DNA from: Darksidea phi
Lineage: Eukaryota; Ascomycota; Dothideomycetes; Pleosporales; Lentitheciaceae
Assembly: GCA_030770425.1 (NCBI GenBank)
Contig: JASJFT010000181.1
Location: 1 to 64,000 of the forward strand
Length of the DNA stretch: 64,000 nucleotides
Direction of reading: 5' to 3'
Shown here: positions 33,221 through 43,486 of the stretch, one piece after another
Numbering within the stretch: position 1 is the stretch's first letter
Layout: each line of letters starts with the position of its first letter
Made by a program: the position numbers and the translations under genes
Notes under the pieces: generated by a model
Databases searched by the model: none
Told to the model about the DNA's origin: nothing
Seen by the model: only the letters and a program-made list of their open reading frames with translations

Positions 33221-34267
33221 ATGAGGGATTTGGTGACATCTAACGGGCTATTCGAACCGGCACATAGCTACACGGAAGATCTTCAGCAGGAAAACACTAT
33301 CTTTCTTCGGATATCTATGCGGGAGGTAGACACAAGTGTTCGGAACATTCTTCAGCATCGCCGAAATCTCAACGACAAGTCCATTGCACTGGAATTTTTT
33401 GGAAGTGCCGACTGGCACAATATCGTGCCGAACGCAGACGTATATCTACTTCGCCAACTCGAAGAAGTCGACTACGAAGACAGTTTAGGGCTCCTAAGTG
33501 TACCAACACTCCGCGAAGACTTAGAAGCAGGCGTACCGGAGGCACTCATCGCCGTAATTTTTCTCATCATCATCCGTTACGGGAATAAGCTGCATCTGCA
33601 CTTCGACTCTAGCTCCTTCCTACACAACTTTCCCATCCTCAGAGACCTTTTCCACGAACCAAAGGTTTCCTCACGTACGGGGTACAAGACGTGGTCGCGT
33701 CCTACCCAATGGGAGAAACCTTACTGGACAATCCTTCTTAAAGCGTTGGCACCGCGGCTGCAAACGCTCGAGCTGCCCATGACGTGGAGCATGGCGTCAA
33801 CGGTCTCCTATCCGCCGTTCAAGACTATGATTCCGATCTCGCGCTTTCCAATTTTTTACAACCTGCAGCGTTTAGTGCTTCCTTACTTCGCTGTTATACC
33901 ACGACCAAAGACCTGCGTCACCGTACTACCGACATCCGCCCTTCCAGCTTCGTTGGTCGAACTGGTTATCACGGAGGTATATCCATCGCTCTTCTTTCTT
34001 GAATGGCTGCGAGAAGTGCAGGCAGACAAGAAGAGATTGAAGCAGCTTGAAGCTATTGAGGTCCATTTCAACGACTCTTTCGTTCGACGTTCCTACGATG
34101 CTTTTGTCGTAGAGGCAAACGGAAATGGCGGCTATTTAAGTTATGAGCCACCGATTTTAGTTATACCCCTCGTGAAGAATGGGGATGGGGGAACAGCTAG
34201 GCAGCTAGAGAGGGGTGATATTCGATCACAAACAAGGGATCAAGGAGGGTATGCAGAAGTGGGATGA
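33221..34267 (+). CDS. F-box/LRR-family-like protein, no F-box visible
   Basis: 348 residues, single exon. I do not recognise a characterised gene. It is Leu- and aromatic-rich with repeated short segments of the form hydrophobic-x-x-LPxSLxELVI, as in the LRR-like C-terminal halves of fungal F-box proteins. The block LPASLVELVITEVYP followed by a helix with WLREVQADKKRLKQLEAIEVHF resembles the neighbour at 34796-35869 (LPPSLEELVILHEPFP then LLDNFVRDKDTLSRLAKIEVRL). Unlike that neighbour, no F-box motif is seen at its N-terminus (first residues MRDLVTSNGLFEP), so it may be truncated or use an unseen upstream exon. No signal peptide. Role in SCF-type ubiquitin ligation is inference only. Confidence 0.6.
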   Translation: MRDLVTSNGLFEPAHSYTEDLQQENTIFLRISMREVDTSVRNILQHRRNLNDKSIALEFFGSADWHNIVPNADVYLLRQLEEVDYEDSLGLLSVPTLREDLEAGVPEALIAVIFLIIIRYGNKLHLHFDSSSFLHNFPILRDLFHEPKVSSRTGYKTWSRPTQWEKPYWTILLKALAPRLQTLELPMTWSMASTVSYPPFKTMIPISRFPIFYNLQRLVLPYFAVIPRPKTCVTVLPTSALPASLVELVITEVYPSLFFLEWLREVQADKKRLKQLEAIEVHFNDSFVRRSYDAFVVEANGNGGYLSYEPPILVIPLVKNGDGGTARQLERGDIRSQTRDQGGYAEVG

Positions 34268-34795
34268 TTAGCCAGTTTGTGAGATGTTTGAAAGGAGGGT
34301 TTTAGCGCTTGTTTGAGAGGCCCTACTTATGAAGGGTTGATGATGTGTTGATGTGAGGCAGATTGGGGTATATCTACTGGGGCCTGTTTGATTTCGGGGT
34401 ACGAGCTAACGCCCAACGCTTACTCTGCGGTGCTTTCGATGTGTCTTCATGTGCGTAAGCAAGGTATGGCCTACCCTCATTAGCAATTTATCATGTGTTT
34501 GGAGTCATCCATATGCTCTCGCGTCGTGTGTTCGTCGTAAAAGCGATGCTCCCATTGCTGCTCAGAAGAGTTCGAGCCAGGTTGAACACGTCGAAACATG
34601 CGTTTACACAGTGCGTTGGAGATTCAATAGCTTTCGGGCGTTCACAACCGCCAACAGATACACTAACGTATGCTGTTGGCCCATGCGATTTGCCAAGTCA
34701 GGCGAAAATGAGTTACTTACTTTATAAGGTTTTCTCGCGAGAGCGAGACTTTCATCCAGATATACTTTTCGCTTCCTCTAGGGCTATGCAAAGAA
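34268..34795. other. intergenic between the F-box-like pair
   Basis: About 530 bp without a supported gene; short frames only. It should hold the 3' end of the first gene and the promoter of the second. Confidence 0.45.
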
Positions 34796-35869
34796 ATGAT
34801 CATCCATATGAACACGGATTCGTACCGGGGCGCTTCTCTCTTAGGCCTCCCGAACGAAGTGAAAGAGGAGATGTTTGCCCAAATCTCCAATAAGCGGACC
34901 AAGCGCAAGCTGTCCCGTCAGCGCGACCTGCACAGCCTATCAGGCTCCTGCAAGCTACTTCATCTTAGAGCGCAAGAGTATTTGATGAAGCACCCCATTG
35001 TCTGCTCTTCAAATATCGCCAGCTTTCTGAGGACTCGGCTGGCAAACCCATCTCCCGGTATGGATACTGAAAGTATTGAAATCGTTCCTGGACCACAGAG
35101 GCTGTGTCCTCTCGGGAACGTAATACCGGATGTCGGTTTGAGGAATCAGTGTCGACGAAGAGTTCAAGCCGCGACCTCAAATAGTGGTCAAGCGAACGAC
35201 TGGTGGCACCTACTGATGGAAGGTCGAGAGCATTGGGCATACCTCGCTCTTCTGCTGGTCATGTTCCCCAGTATCACGGAACTCTACTTGGACGGGACTC
35301 AGATGAACGAATACCCCTTTCTCAGTGGCCTGATTACCGAACCTATAGCAATAAACTACGCCAGCAGCGTTTGCTGGACGCCTGCGGGGTCTTGGCATAA
35401 AGACTATCTCGGGAACATACTTGATATCATTGCCAACGGTCTGACTGCAATCAGCTTGCCGTCTCGATGGATATTGAACATCGATTTACTACCCATTGCC
35501 TCTGGTCTGCGAAGATTGTTCCAAGTGCGTCATCTCGAAGTGCCGTTCTACGCCCTCTCTTATGGCCAAGTCTGGGGCATAAGTGTGACTTCGCTCATTT
35601 TGCCTCAGCAGCTCCCTCCGAGTTTAGAAGAGCTAGTAATACTGCATGAGCCGTTTCCGAATGGAATGCGCATATTTGAGTTGCTTGACAACTTCGTACG
35701 CGATAAAGACACACTCAGTAGGCTGGCCAAGATTGAGGTTCGTCTTGAACAGCCGTGGTGGGTGGACTGCTTTGGATTGCAAAGGGTAGAGCGTATCGTT
35801 GGCGCTGCTAAACAGCGAGGCATAGGTGTTTACATTTGGCCTCTGAGATATAGCCCTCGCCTGGGCTAG
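34796..35869 (+). CDS. F-box-domain protein with LRR-like C-terminus
   Basis: 357 residues, single exon. The N-terminal segment LGLPNEVKEEMFAQI (residues about 16-30) with following helices RQRDLHSLSGSCKLLHL fits the F-box motif that binds Skp1 in SCF ubiquitin ligases. The rest lacks transmembrane or catalytic features and contains Leu-rich segments such as FPSITELYLDG and LPPSLEELVI, typical of the substrate-recognition half of fungal F-box proteins. A second in-frame Met lies at 34808. It shows the same C-terminal architecture as the preceding gene, suggesting an old tandem duplication. Substrate unknown; such families are large and variable in Dothideomycetes. Confidence 0.65.
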   Translation: MIIHMNTDSYRGASLLGLPNEVKEEMFAQISNKRTKRKLSRQRDLHSLSGSCKLLHLRAQEYLMKHPIVCSSNIASFLRTRLANPSPGMDTESIEIVPGPQRLCPLGNVIPDVGLRNQCRRRVQAATSNSGQANDWWHLLMEGREHWAYLALLLVMFPSITELYLDGTQMNEYPFLSGLITEPIAINYASSVCWTPAGSWHKDYLGNILDIIANGLTAISLPSRWILNIDLLPIASGLRRLFQVRHLEVPFYALSYGQVWGISVTSLILPQQLPPSLEELVILHEPFPNGMRIFELLDNFVRDKDTLSRLAKIEVRLEQPWWVDCFGLQRVERIVGAAKQRGIGVYIWPLRYSPRLG

Positions 35870-36273
35870 CTGTATATAGACTGTGAGAAGCCAAACAGGC
35901 GAGAGTCGCCGTCAATGTGAGATGAGTATGACGGCATATCACGCCGCGTATGATTTTGAAGTACTTTAGAGCTGCCTGTGAGGTCAACACGTAGCACGGT
36001 TTGCTGAATACAATAGTGTATCATTTCTCTAGGATACTAAGAGTTTTGCTGTGTGTATGTCATAGCGCCATAAGCATTTTGTTGAAACCTTTACACTCTG
36101 TATGTCAACACGGCTCACAGTACCGGAAATGCCAGAGCGGAGGTTCGTTGACTAAGCCATATCAAGTTAGCGCATTTCCACAACAAGCGGTCATTACATC
36201 ATCCGTCTTCGGACACTCCAACCTCCACCTACCTCAACTGCATACCACCCATACCATTCCCACTAGGCCCAGT
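35870..36273. other. intergenic, thioredoxin promoter
   Basis: 404 bp with no supported gene. An in-frame extension upstream of the thioredoxin Met exists (from 36001) but lacks an ATG at its start and any thioredoxin sequence, so it is taken as leader. Confidence 0.5.
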
Positions 36274-36594
36274 ATGACGACACAAATCCCCGTCCTCGAC
36301 TCCAAAACTGCCTACCTCAAAGCCGTCATGTACGAAGGCGTAACCGTCCTCGAAGGCACCGCAACCTGGTGTTCGCAATGCAAAGCCATCGCGCCGGAGG
36401 TCGAAAAAATGGTCTCGGAATTCCCAGATGTGCACTTTTTCACCTATGATGTTGAAGAGACACCGGATATTGCGCACGAACTGGGAGTCAGTCAGATGCC
36501 GACGTTTAGTGTGTTTAAGGATGGGGACATCCAGGAGGGTGTTACAGGGGCCAGGCCGAAGGAGGTGAAGAAGGCTATTGAGAACTGTTTGTAA
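36274..36594 (+). CDS. Thioredoxin with WCSQC active site
   Basis: Small thioredoxin-fold protein, 106 residues, cytosolic (no targeting signal). Dithiol-disulphide exchange with protein partners is the family role, normally with electrons from thioredoxin reductase. The active-site motif is WCSQC (C33, C36), not the canonical WCGPC; the cis-proline P76 in QMPTF is intact. The beta-strand VHFFTYDVEE and the C-terminal helix EVKKAIENCL match the fold. Start at 36274 chosen for family length; 5' frame extension is non-homologous. The G-P to S-Q change next to the nucleophilic Cys should alter redox potential and partner range, so it may be a thioredoxin-like rather than main thioredoxin. Confidence 0.88.
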   Translation: MTTQIPVLDSKTAYLKAVMYEGVTVLEGTATWCSQCKAIAPEVEKMVSEFPDVHFFTYDVEETPDIAHELGVSQMPTFSVFKDGDIQEGVTGARPKEVKKAIENCL

Positions 36595-39177
36595 GGACGG
36601 AGTGGGGAGGAGTGGGAGTGTTAGGGGAAGAGCGGGTCGCAATTAATTTATCAGAGATTTGCAAAGGATGCGAAATTTGTCTCAACCGGTTGGAAATTAC
36701 TTATGTATGCGTCAAAAAAGTAACATCAGGTCTTCTGAGTGATTCATGTAGCCTCAGTTTGCACTTCATAATACTCTTTCTTTAGAAGCAACTGACTTTG
36801 AGACCGTCTTGTAATCTTCTCATTGGCAAACAATGATGACTGCTTTTAACTCCACGTCTTCTAGGTTGAACCCATGGAATTACGGAAATTTTTTCATGGT
36901 CCGCGATACAGTTATAGAGCGACACTTATATTATCGGAAGGCAGCGATCGTATCAGTCGTTCATCAGCAGTGTGCTTGCATTCGCTTCCCCCCCAAAACG
37001 ACCATGGGAACGTATATAATCTACAGGAACCACCAGTATACCAGTAGCCCTAACAAGCCCCCTTATAAATACGACTACGATCAAAAGGGTTCTTCCCCTT
37101 TTTCATAGTACTATAGAACTCAGCCCTGTTTAACTAGCAGATCAGAGCTAGAGCATGCATACGACAAGAGACTCCACATCAATATCAGCGGGAAGGTATC
37201 TCAATTGAGCCGTTTTTTGAATCGAACACCGAAGTGCTAACACTTCGGGGCTTTGAAATGTTCTAGGGCCTGTCTTTGATTATTTGCTCCTCAGACGAGC
37301 CATTACACACATCGTCATCGGTTAGGGGTAGGTTGAACACTGTAGGACGTGGCGACGGATCAATAGCATGCGTCGCTACGCTATTGATCGAATATGTCTG
37401 TTTCACTGTGGTGCGAAGTGTACAAGACGTCTCTCAAAGCATTGCCTTGGGCGGTCGTTCCTACACATGGTAACTTCCTCTTCTCTGGCTGGTCTTTTCG
37501 CATCTCAGGTGGATGCACAGTCGACGTGCAAGAGGTCCATGAGTGGGAGCCGACCAGTCTGCCAGACACATACGGGTCGCGCATTATTAATCCGAAGTAC
37601 GCATACCCGAAGCGTACGCGACGTAAATGCTCGTATCGAAGCTTGCAGACACAAGACGTCAAGCTAACCTCAACAATAGGCCGATCCTGTCCGCTTACCC
37701 TAGTCGCATCCTAGTCTGTTGAGCGCGCTTGGGATCGATAGATCAGCGTCGCAGTGCATACGCATACAAGCGCACGTGAAAATAGCACCGGTGGCGTGAG
37801 AATCGGGGCGTAAACCCTGTCGGTGTGAAATTCCAAACGACTGTCCAAAAGCCAAAGTCTAGACAATGGCGAACCTTGGGACTCTGGCTCTACACCGAGG
37901 CTTCAATCGGCGCTTCTGACCTCTGGTACGCAGAAGTTGACGCCGGAGCCGAGGTGTGCTTGCCGGACATTCAAATGGGCGAATGACTAAGCGAGGCGGA
38001 TGAGCGATGCCGACGCCGACGGGGACAGGCACCAAGCTCTTCACATGCATCTGCTACCTCGTTCTCTCTTCCCAACAACATGCAGTCCCATGGACACAAT
38101 GCAGTCATTTGCACGTGTGATTGACATACGACAGCACTTGTGCATATTCACGCAGCCGCACACAGTTCCCCCGACATCGATGCCTAGCACTGGCCGACTC
38201 TGTGCCGCCTTGCTATGATTGCGTCTTGATAAGGCAGCATATCGGCCAATTGGACTCGACGTCTCACCGTTGCAGAGCAGCACGCCATGCACAACCCCTC
38301 ATTTCTGATACTCGACCGCCATCTATCAACGGTCAAACAGGCGGTTGGGTGAGGGGCTCGACCCAGTCAGATAGCTGCCGCTGGGTTCGGAGTAGAGTGC
38401 CGTATGCATGGCGTACACTTCAGACCGGACAGGACCGCCCTGATTGAACAATTACAATAGCGCCGCTCGGAAATCATGGCCAATTCTCGTTCTATACATG
38501 CGCCCAGCAGCCGGGCCACTCCACACTGTCAAACCGGTCAACAGCCGCATCGTGTCTACCTCCGCGGGCCGGCTTGGCATCACCTACCGGCATGCTCAAA
38601 CAAGGAAGCGAGCTCCCTGTTCACAGGAGAAATACCGGGCCGCAGGAGGCATGCAGCGTGGAGCGTGGAGCGTGCAGCGTTGTCACCTTATCGTTCGCCA
38701 TGGCTAGCGAAATAGGCCCATGCACCCTTCGCTTTCACATGCTTCCCGCTAGGAACACCCAATCCACCCCCAAGTCTTCAGTGCCCGCGCAACAATCGGA
38801 TATATTCTGGGATACTGCGCTCCTGTGTGCCAGTCGCACTCATCTCCTGCTTCCGCCGCAACCAGCCAGAAACAAGCCCACCAGAAACCGCGCAGGTACG
38901 GTACCGACCTATCACCCCGTTATCGATAGTATCAAAAGTCGCTGTCACATGTGAATCCACCCCACTAACATTTCATTGCGCAGTCCGCAGCCGCCGTTTT
39001 CAGCACCGCCCGCCACTCCGTCGTCATTTCCTGAGCGAGGCGCATAAATAAGGTGTGTTGGGCCGATCCGCCCGTTCCTGGACAACAATTTCTCGCTTTG
39101 ATTCAACGTTCTAACATTCGACTCTCAGTTGCTTTGAACGAACCCATCGCTTCCCAATCCACGGAACTGCACCTTCG
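36595..39177. other. long gene-free stretch
   Basis: 2.6 kb without a supported gene. Many short frames on both strands lack domains or splice continuity. A perfect 8-bp-stem hairpin lies at 37229-37248. A small GC-rich part (about 38650-38680) has repeats of gcgtggagcgtg. The final 120 bp are probably the promoter and leader of the CAP20-like gene. Confidence 0.5.
37229..37248. other. perfect hairpin, 8-bp stem
   Basis: ccgaagtg and cacttcgg form a perfect 8-bp stem around a 4-nt loop (ctaa). On the minus strand, the sequence after the stem reads tgttcgattc, like a tRNA B box, but no A box or acceptor stem fits. It could be a decayed tRNA-derived sequence, a terminator-like structure or chance. 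Confidence 0.35.
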
Positions 39178-39893
39178 ATGCCTCACGCGGAAAAAGACAC
39201 AACTTCTCTCACTAACGGCGAGATGAGCAACAACGGCCCCGTTACGAACGGTGACGGCCCGCATTCGAAGGTCCTATCGGTATGTATCCCACCCCCACCA
39301 TTCCGATGTACCGGAACGCTTTGCCGCTGCAGCCGAAGCCATGCATTCCATCCCACGTTGCAGGGCGTTGCAGAAACCAAAATCGCTAATTCGTTGAACA
39401 GCATCTGCACTCATACCCCGTGGTGCACGACTCATTCGAAGCCTACAAGTCACACCCCTTCGGCGCAAGGTCCCTCGCACTCATCAACGAATCCTACCAG
39501 CGCTTCGTCGCCCCGCTACACCCCTACCTGCAGACGCCTTACTCCTACCTATCGCCTTATCTCAGCCGCGCGGACGAGCTCGGCGACAATGGCCTCAGCA
39601 AAGTCGAGCACCGCTTCCCCATTGTCAAAGAAGATACCTCAAAGCTGAAGCAAACCGTTTTCGACTACGCCTCGCTCCCACTCCAGGTCGCGGGCAAGGG
39701 CAAGGAGTACGTCTTCGGCACGTGGCAGGACGAGTACAGCAAGACGTATGGCCAAGACGGCCTAGTGAAGAACATCAAGGCGCTCATCAGCACCGAGTTG
39801 AAGTTCGGGCTCGATGCGTATGGGCTGGTTACAGAATACCTCCGCAAAGGCAAGAAGGAGACAAGCAAGAAGGTCGATGAGGTGAAGCAGTAA
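39178..39893 (+). CDS. CAP20-like perilipin (lipid-droplet protein)
   Basis: Fungal perilipin family, represented by Colletotrichum CAP20 and Metarhizium MPL1; coats lipid droplets and in pathogens affects appressorium turgor. Model: exons 39178-39279 and 39402-39893, 197 residues. The 122-bp intron has a GTATGT donor, a cgctaat branch and an ACAG acceptor, phase 0. Family blocks are HLHSYPVVHDSFEAYKSHPFG, the repeated PYLQTPYSYLSPYL, ADELGDNGLSKVE and FPIVKEDT. The N-terminal 34 residues are polar and variable. The C-terminus is Lys-rich. No signal or membrane segment; association with droplets is through amphipathic helices. Role here is by family, not shown by the sequence. Confidence 0.88.
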
Positions 39894-40585
39894 GCAATGT
39901 TCATGGCCAGCATCGTCGAGATTACGCATTAGGACGCTCAACCAAAAGGCAGCCGACCTCTTAGCTTGTAGAATGTTCAGTACCTGTAATGAGTGGCACG
40001 CGGGAGATTGCGCGAGTAGATGTTCTTTCTTTACTGCTTAGATACCATTTCCTCTCACTTCTCTCGGTGTGGCCACAGCGTTCGTCATGGCTCTTTCGGA
40101 TACGATACGTACTTTAGGGATACACTAAACAAATAAAATCATGTTGATTTCAAGCTTGACCGTTGCTCTTTGTTGCGCAATACATCCACGCATTTCACGG
40201 TGATCTGACGCTTCTCCACAGTTTCCATGCCAACTGAATTCCGCGTTTGACACAGGATAGATTTTGGTATATGGCCCTTGAAGTTCATCGGGCTACAAGC
40301 CGATAGGCCCAGGTTGGAAGAAATTGAGGATGAGTCAACGGAGGCGGCCGTTGCGTCGGTGAAGCGAAATCGACCATGTCCACGCAATCAAGAGCCACAT
40401 GGCACATGACCGTTGCAAAATTCGACCCAGAAGCCTTGATTTTTGTTCTGATTATCGAAGTACACGCCCGAATGGCAGGTCGCTTGGTTTCCTGCCCATC
40501 CTGTGATAACCCTCGACATGCTCATGCAGGATCATCTCGTGTGTCAAACCATGCCCATCTACGCCCAGCCATGACCAAGGAAAGC
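39894..40585. other. intergenic, converging 3' ends
   Basis: About 690 bp between the convergent CAP20-like gene and RPL27. No supported gene; short frames on both strands only. Confidence 0.5.
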
Positions 40586-41258
40586 TTAGAACTGTAACGG
40601 AGTGAAGAACCACCTGTTCTTGCCCGACTGGTATCGCTCCTCGAACGCCTTCTTCACCGTCTTCTTGGCATCCTCCCGCTGCGAAACCTCCTTGAATGTG
40701 TCGGCCGAGACAACGCCCTTCAGGTTCTCGAGCTCGATTGTGTAGCGGGTGGGCATGAGGTGAGTGTCTGCCGCAATTAGCTTTGTCCCTCTTTCAGATT
40801 GTCAATGTCCACGCACAGTTGACCTGCTTGATGAAGGGCTTGACCTTGCTCTTCTTTGCCTGCTTAGCTTTCGACATGCGGCGGGTGACCTTGGATGGGT
40901 AGCGCTCAATGCCGGCGACGAGGGCGTGCGGGAAGGGGTGCGACTTGGTGCCGTTGTCAAGTGGTGAAATGATCACACACTTCTTGCCGGCATAGCGGCC
41001 GCGGGTAATGATCTGGGACATTATGAGTTCGTGTTCGGTATCAATTCGAGCGGTATTCGACGTACGACAACGCGTCCGACCTTGAGGCTACAGAGAGAGT
41101 CAGTCAATGTTCTCTAGTAATTCTTGATATCACCAGAGCCAAGCGATCAAGGAGTGTGACGGCCTTTGGTCGTCCCAGACATCGGGTGTGGTCGCGGCTT
41201 CCCAATCGCAGGCCCCAAATCCTCCACGAAAGTATTTAGGGGTACTTACAACTTCATC
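40586..41258 (-). CDS. RPL27: 60S ribosomal protein L27
   Basis: Component of the large ribosomal subunit (eL27). Model: exons 41251-41258, 41066-41087, 40817-41012 and 40586-40767, 135 residues, as expected (136 in other eukaryotes). Introns are 163, 53 and 49 bp; all phases close. The first coding exon has only 8 nt (ATG AAG TT) and the second 22 nt, giving MKFLKVGRVV before [10 protein letters not shown]. The conserved order [33 protein letters not shown] and the final [10 protein letters not shown] are intact. Starting at the later Met in exon 3 would lose the conserved N-terminus. Several introns near the 5' end is usual for fungal ribosomal protein genes. It is divergent from SOF1. Confidence 0.93.
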
Positions 41259-41568
41259 TTCGCTGTTTCTCGTGGCGGGTGTAGATGGCTGGTCGGTGAG
41301 GTTAGTTGAAGTCGCGATCTTAGCCCATCATCAAATTCGTGTGCGGCGGGTTCGCTTAAACCTTTCTCCGAACCCCCGCTAAAACTAAATTCTTGGCAAA
41401 ACTTTTTGATCCACGCGCGAGGAAGAACTACTGTACCATGGCATCTGCCTAACCGGCATTTTCATATTGACAATATGTGTGAGATACAGTGATCGAAGGC
41501 ATCAAGACTCCTCGCCGTACACCACTGCACGGTACAATCGATCTCCGGTCGAAACCTCGCGACCCAGC
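41259..41568. promoter_or_regulatory. bidirectional promoter RPL27 / SOF1
   Basis: 310 bp between the divergent start codons of a ribosomal protein gene and a ribosome-assembly gene. A shared promoter is likely. I did not recognise a specific factor site. Confidence 0.6.
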
Positions 41569-42953
41569 ATGAAGATAAAAGCTCTATCCAGATCCGCCTC
41601 TTCGGCACAGGCTCCCGGATCCAACGTCGCAAAACTCACGCGAAATCTTGATCCTAATCAGCACCCGTTCGAACGCGCGCGTGAATACACAAGAGCACTC
41701 AATGCGACGAAACTCGAGCGCATGTTTGCGCAGCCCTTCCTAGGAGACTTCGAACCCGGCCATGTCGATGGCGTTTACAGCTTCGCGAAGGACCCCGAAA
41801 GCCTCGAGCACTTTGCGTCCGGTAGCGGAGATGGCATTGTTAAAGTGTGGAATATGACAACACGGGAAGAGAAGTGGCAGAGCCAGGCGCATCAGAACAT
41901 CGTCAAGGGCATGTGCTGGACAAGAGATAGGAAGCTCATTACGTGCGGGAGTGATCGGCAGATTCAGCTGTTTGAGCCATACACAACACCTTCGAGAAGC
42001 CCGCCTAAAGCGACATGGCATGGCGGCGCTTTCACCTCCGTGTCACATCACCGAAATTTGCACTCTTTTGCGGCCGCATCTGATAAAGTCTCTATCTACG
42101 ACATTTCCAGGGCTTCAGGAGCGCCGGTGCAGACACTACAGTGGCCATCTGCCATCGACACCATCAATGCGCTCGAATGGAACCAAGTGGAGACGTCTAT
42201 CATCGCATCAGCGGCAACGGACCGAGCAATTATACTTTATGACCTTAGAACCAACTCACCTTTACATCGAACGGTTCTCAACTTTGCCTCAAACTCTATT
42301 TCGTGGAATCCCATGGAGGCGTTCAACTTCGCTGTGGGGAACGAAGACCACAACATTTATGCGTAAGTGAATCAGGATGTGGCCATTGATCACAACTAAC
42401 ATGCCTCAGATTTGACATGCGGAACATGAAGCGTGCATTGAACGTCTACAAAGGACATGTAGCGGCTGTAATGGATATTGAGTTCAGTCCCACTGGAGAA
42501 GAGCTCGTCTCCGGATCCTACGACAGGTCTGTCCGCCTTTGGGATCGCCAGAAAGGCCACTCGCGCGACGTCTACCACACGAAACGAATGCAGAGAGTTT
42601 TCTCCGTCGCGTGGTCTGCAGACAACAACTACATCTTGAGCGGTAGCGACGACGGTAATGTGCGACTCTGGCGGGCAAACGCGTCCTCCCGCCAAGGAAT
42701 CAAGTCTGCTGCACTCCGACAAAAACTACAGTACGATGATGCACTGAAGGAGCGGTACAAGCATATGCCGGAGATCAGGCGTATTGCTCGACATAGACAT
42801 CTGCCGAAGCAAGTGAAGAAGGCTGGTGAGATCAAAGCAGAGGAGCTGAAGAGTATCAAGAGGAAAGAGGAAAATGAGCGGAGACACAGTAAGAAGGGGC
42901 AATTCAGGCGGCAGGCGGAGCGCGAGAAGATGATTCTAGCGAGAGAGCAGTGA
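41569..42953 (+). CDS. SOF1: SSU processome WD40 protein Sof1
   Basis: Nucleolar WD40 protein of the U3 snoRNP/SSU processome, needed for 18S rRNA processing (DCAF13 in animals). Model: exons 41569-42362 and 42410-42953, 445 residues; the 47-bp intron has a GTAAGT donor and an actaac branch. The N-terminal KALSRSASSAQAPGSNVAKLTRNLDPNQHPFERAREYTRALNATK region is conserved in Sof1. WD repeats follow, for example SGSGDGIVKVWN, SGSYDRSVRLWD and SGSDDGNVRLWR. The C-terminal 90 residues form the basic Sof1 domain: HMPEIRRIARHRHLPKQ and a Lys/Arg/Glu-rich helix. Start at 41569 chosen because conservation begins there. Confidence 0.92.
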
Positions 42954-43486
42954 GAGCGCATTCCGAATTCCTCTGCATGCATAGCGATGGCGTTTAGGAG
43001 GGTGGCATTTTCGGTGGTGCTAATATATGTACCATGCAATGAAACACAATGTACCCATTCACTACAAGGCAGATTGAGATTGCCTTGACTCCGTTCGGGG
43101 ATTGGCTTGGACGCCGTTCCCTTTTCAAGCATTGATAGAAAGGTTAGGCTGGCTGCTCGTACGAATACGGCCCGCTTCCTGTAAGCTGTCCAATCGGTTA
43201 CGTATTTTATATTCCTCAGCTAGTGACACCTCTCAAGGACTGGATCGACATTGCTGTGTTCGCTGTTCGCATCACGTGATCGTAGGCTACACATGCATAT
43301 CGTTCCGATCACGTCATAGGTCCGTTGGATTTCAAAGCCAACAGTACAGGATGCGTCTTACAACTACCCCATCCAGCCTAACCACCCGGAGTACTACAAA
43401 TCTTAAAAAGATTTCGGAAGGACCCATTTCCTAGCAGCTCCATTTTCCGTCGTCACGTTGAATTTTGCTTGACTAGGATCGGAAAT
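42954..43486. other. intergenic, SOF1 to alpha/beta-hydrolase
   Basis: About 530 bp with no supported gene; it should contain the SOF1 3' end and the next promoter. Confidence 0.5.

Noticed and set aside
36001..36273. N-terminal extension of thioredoxin
   Set aside because: Open frame but begins without ATG and has no thioredoxin or targeting-peptide likeness.
37394..37714. 106-residue plus-strand frame in the long gene-free stretch
   Set aside because: No domain, splice continuity or signal; other frames overlap it equally well.
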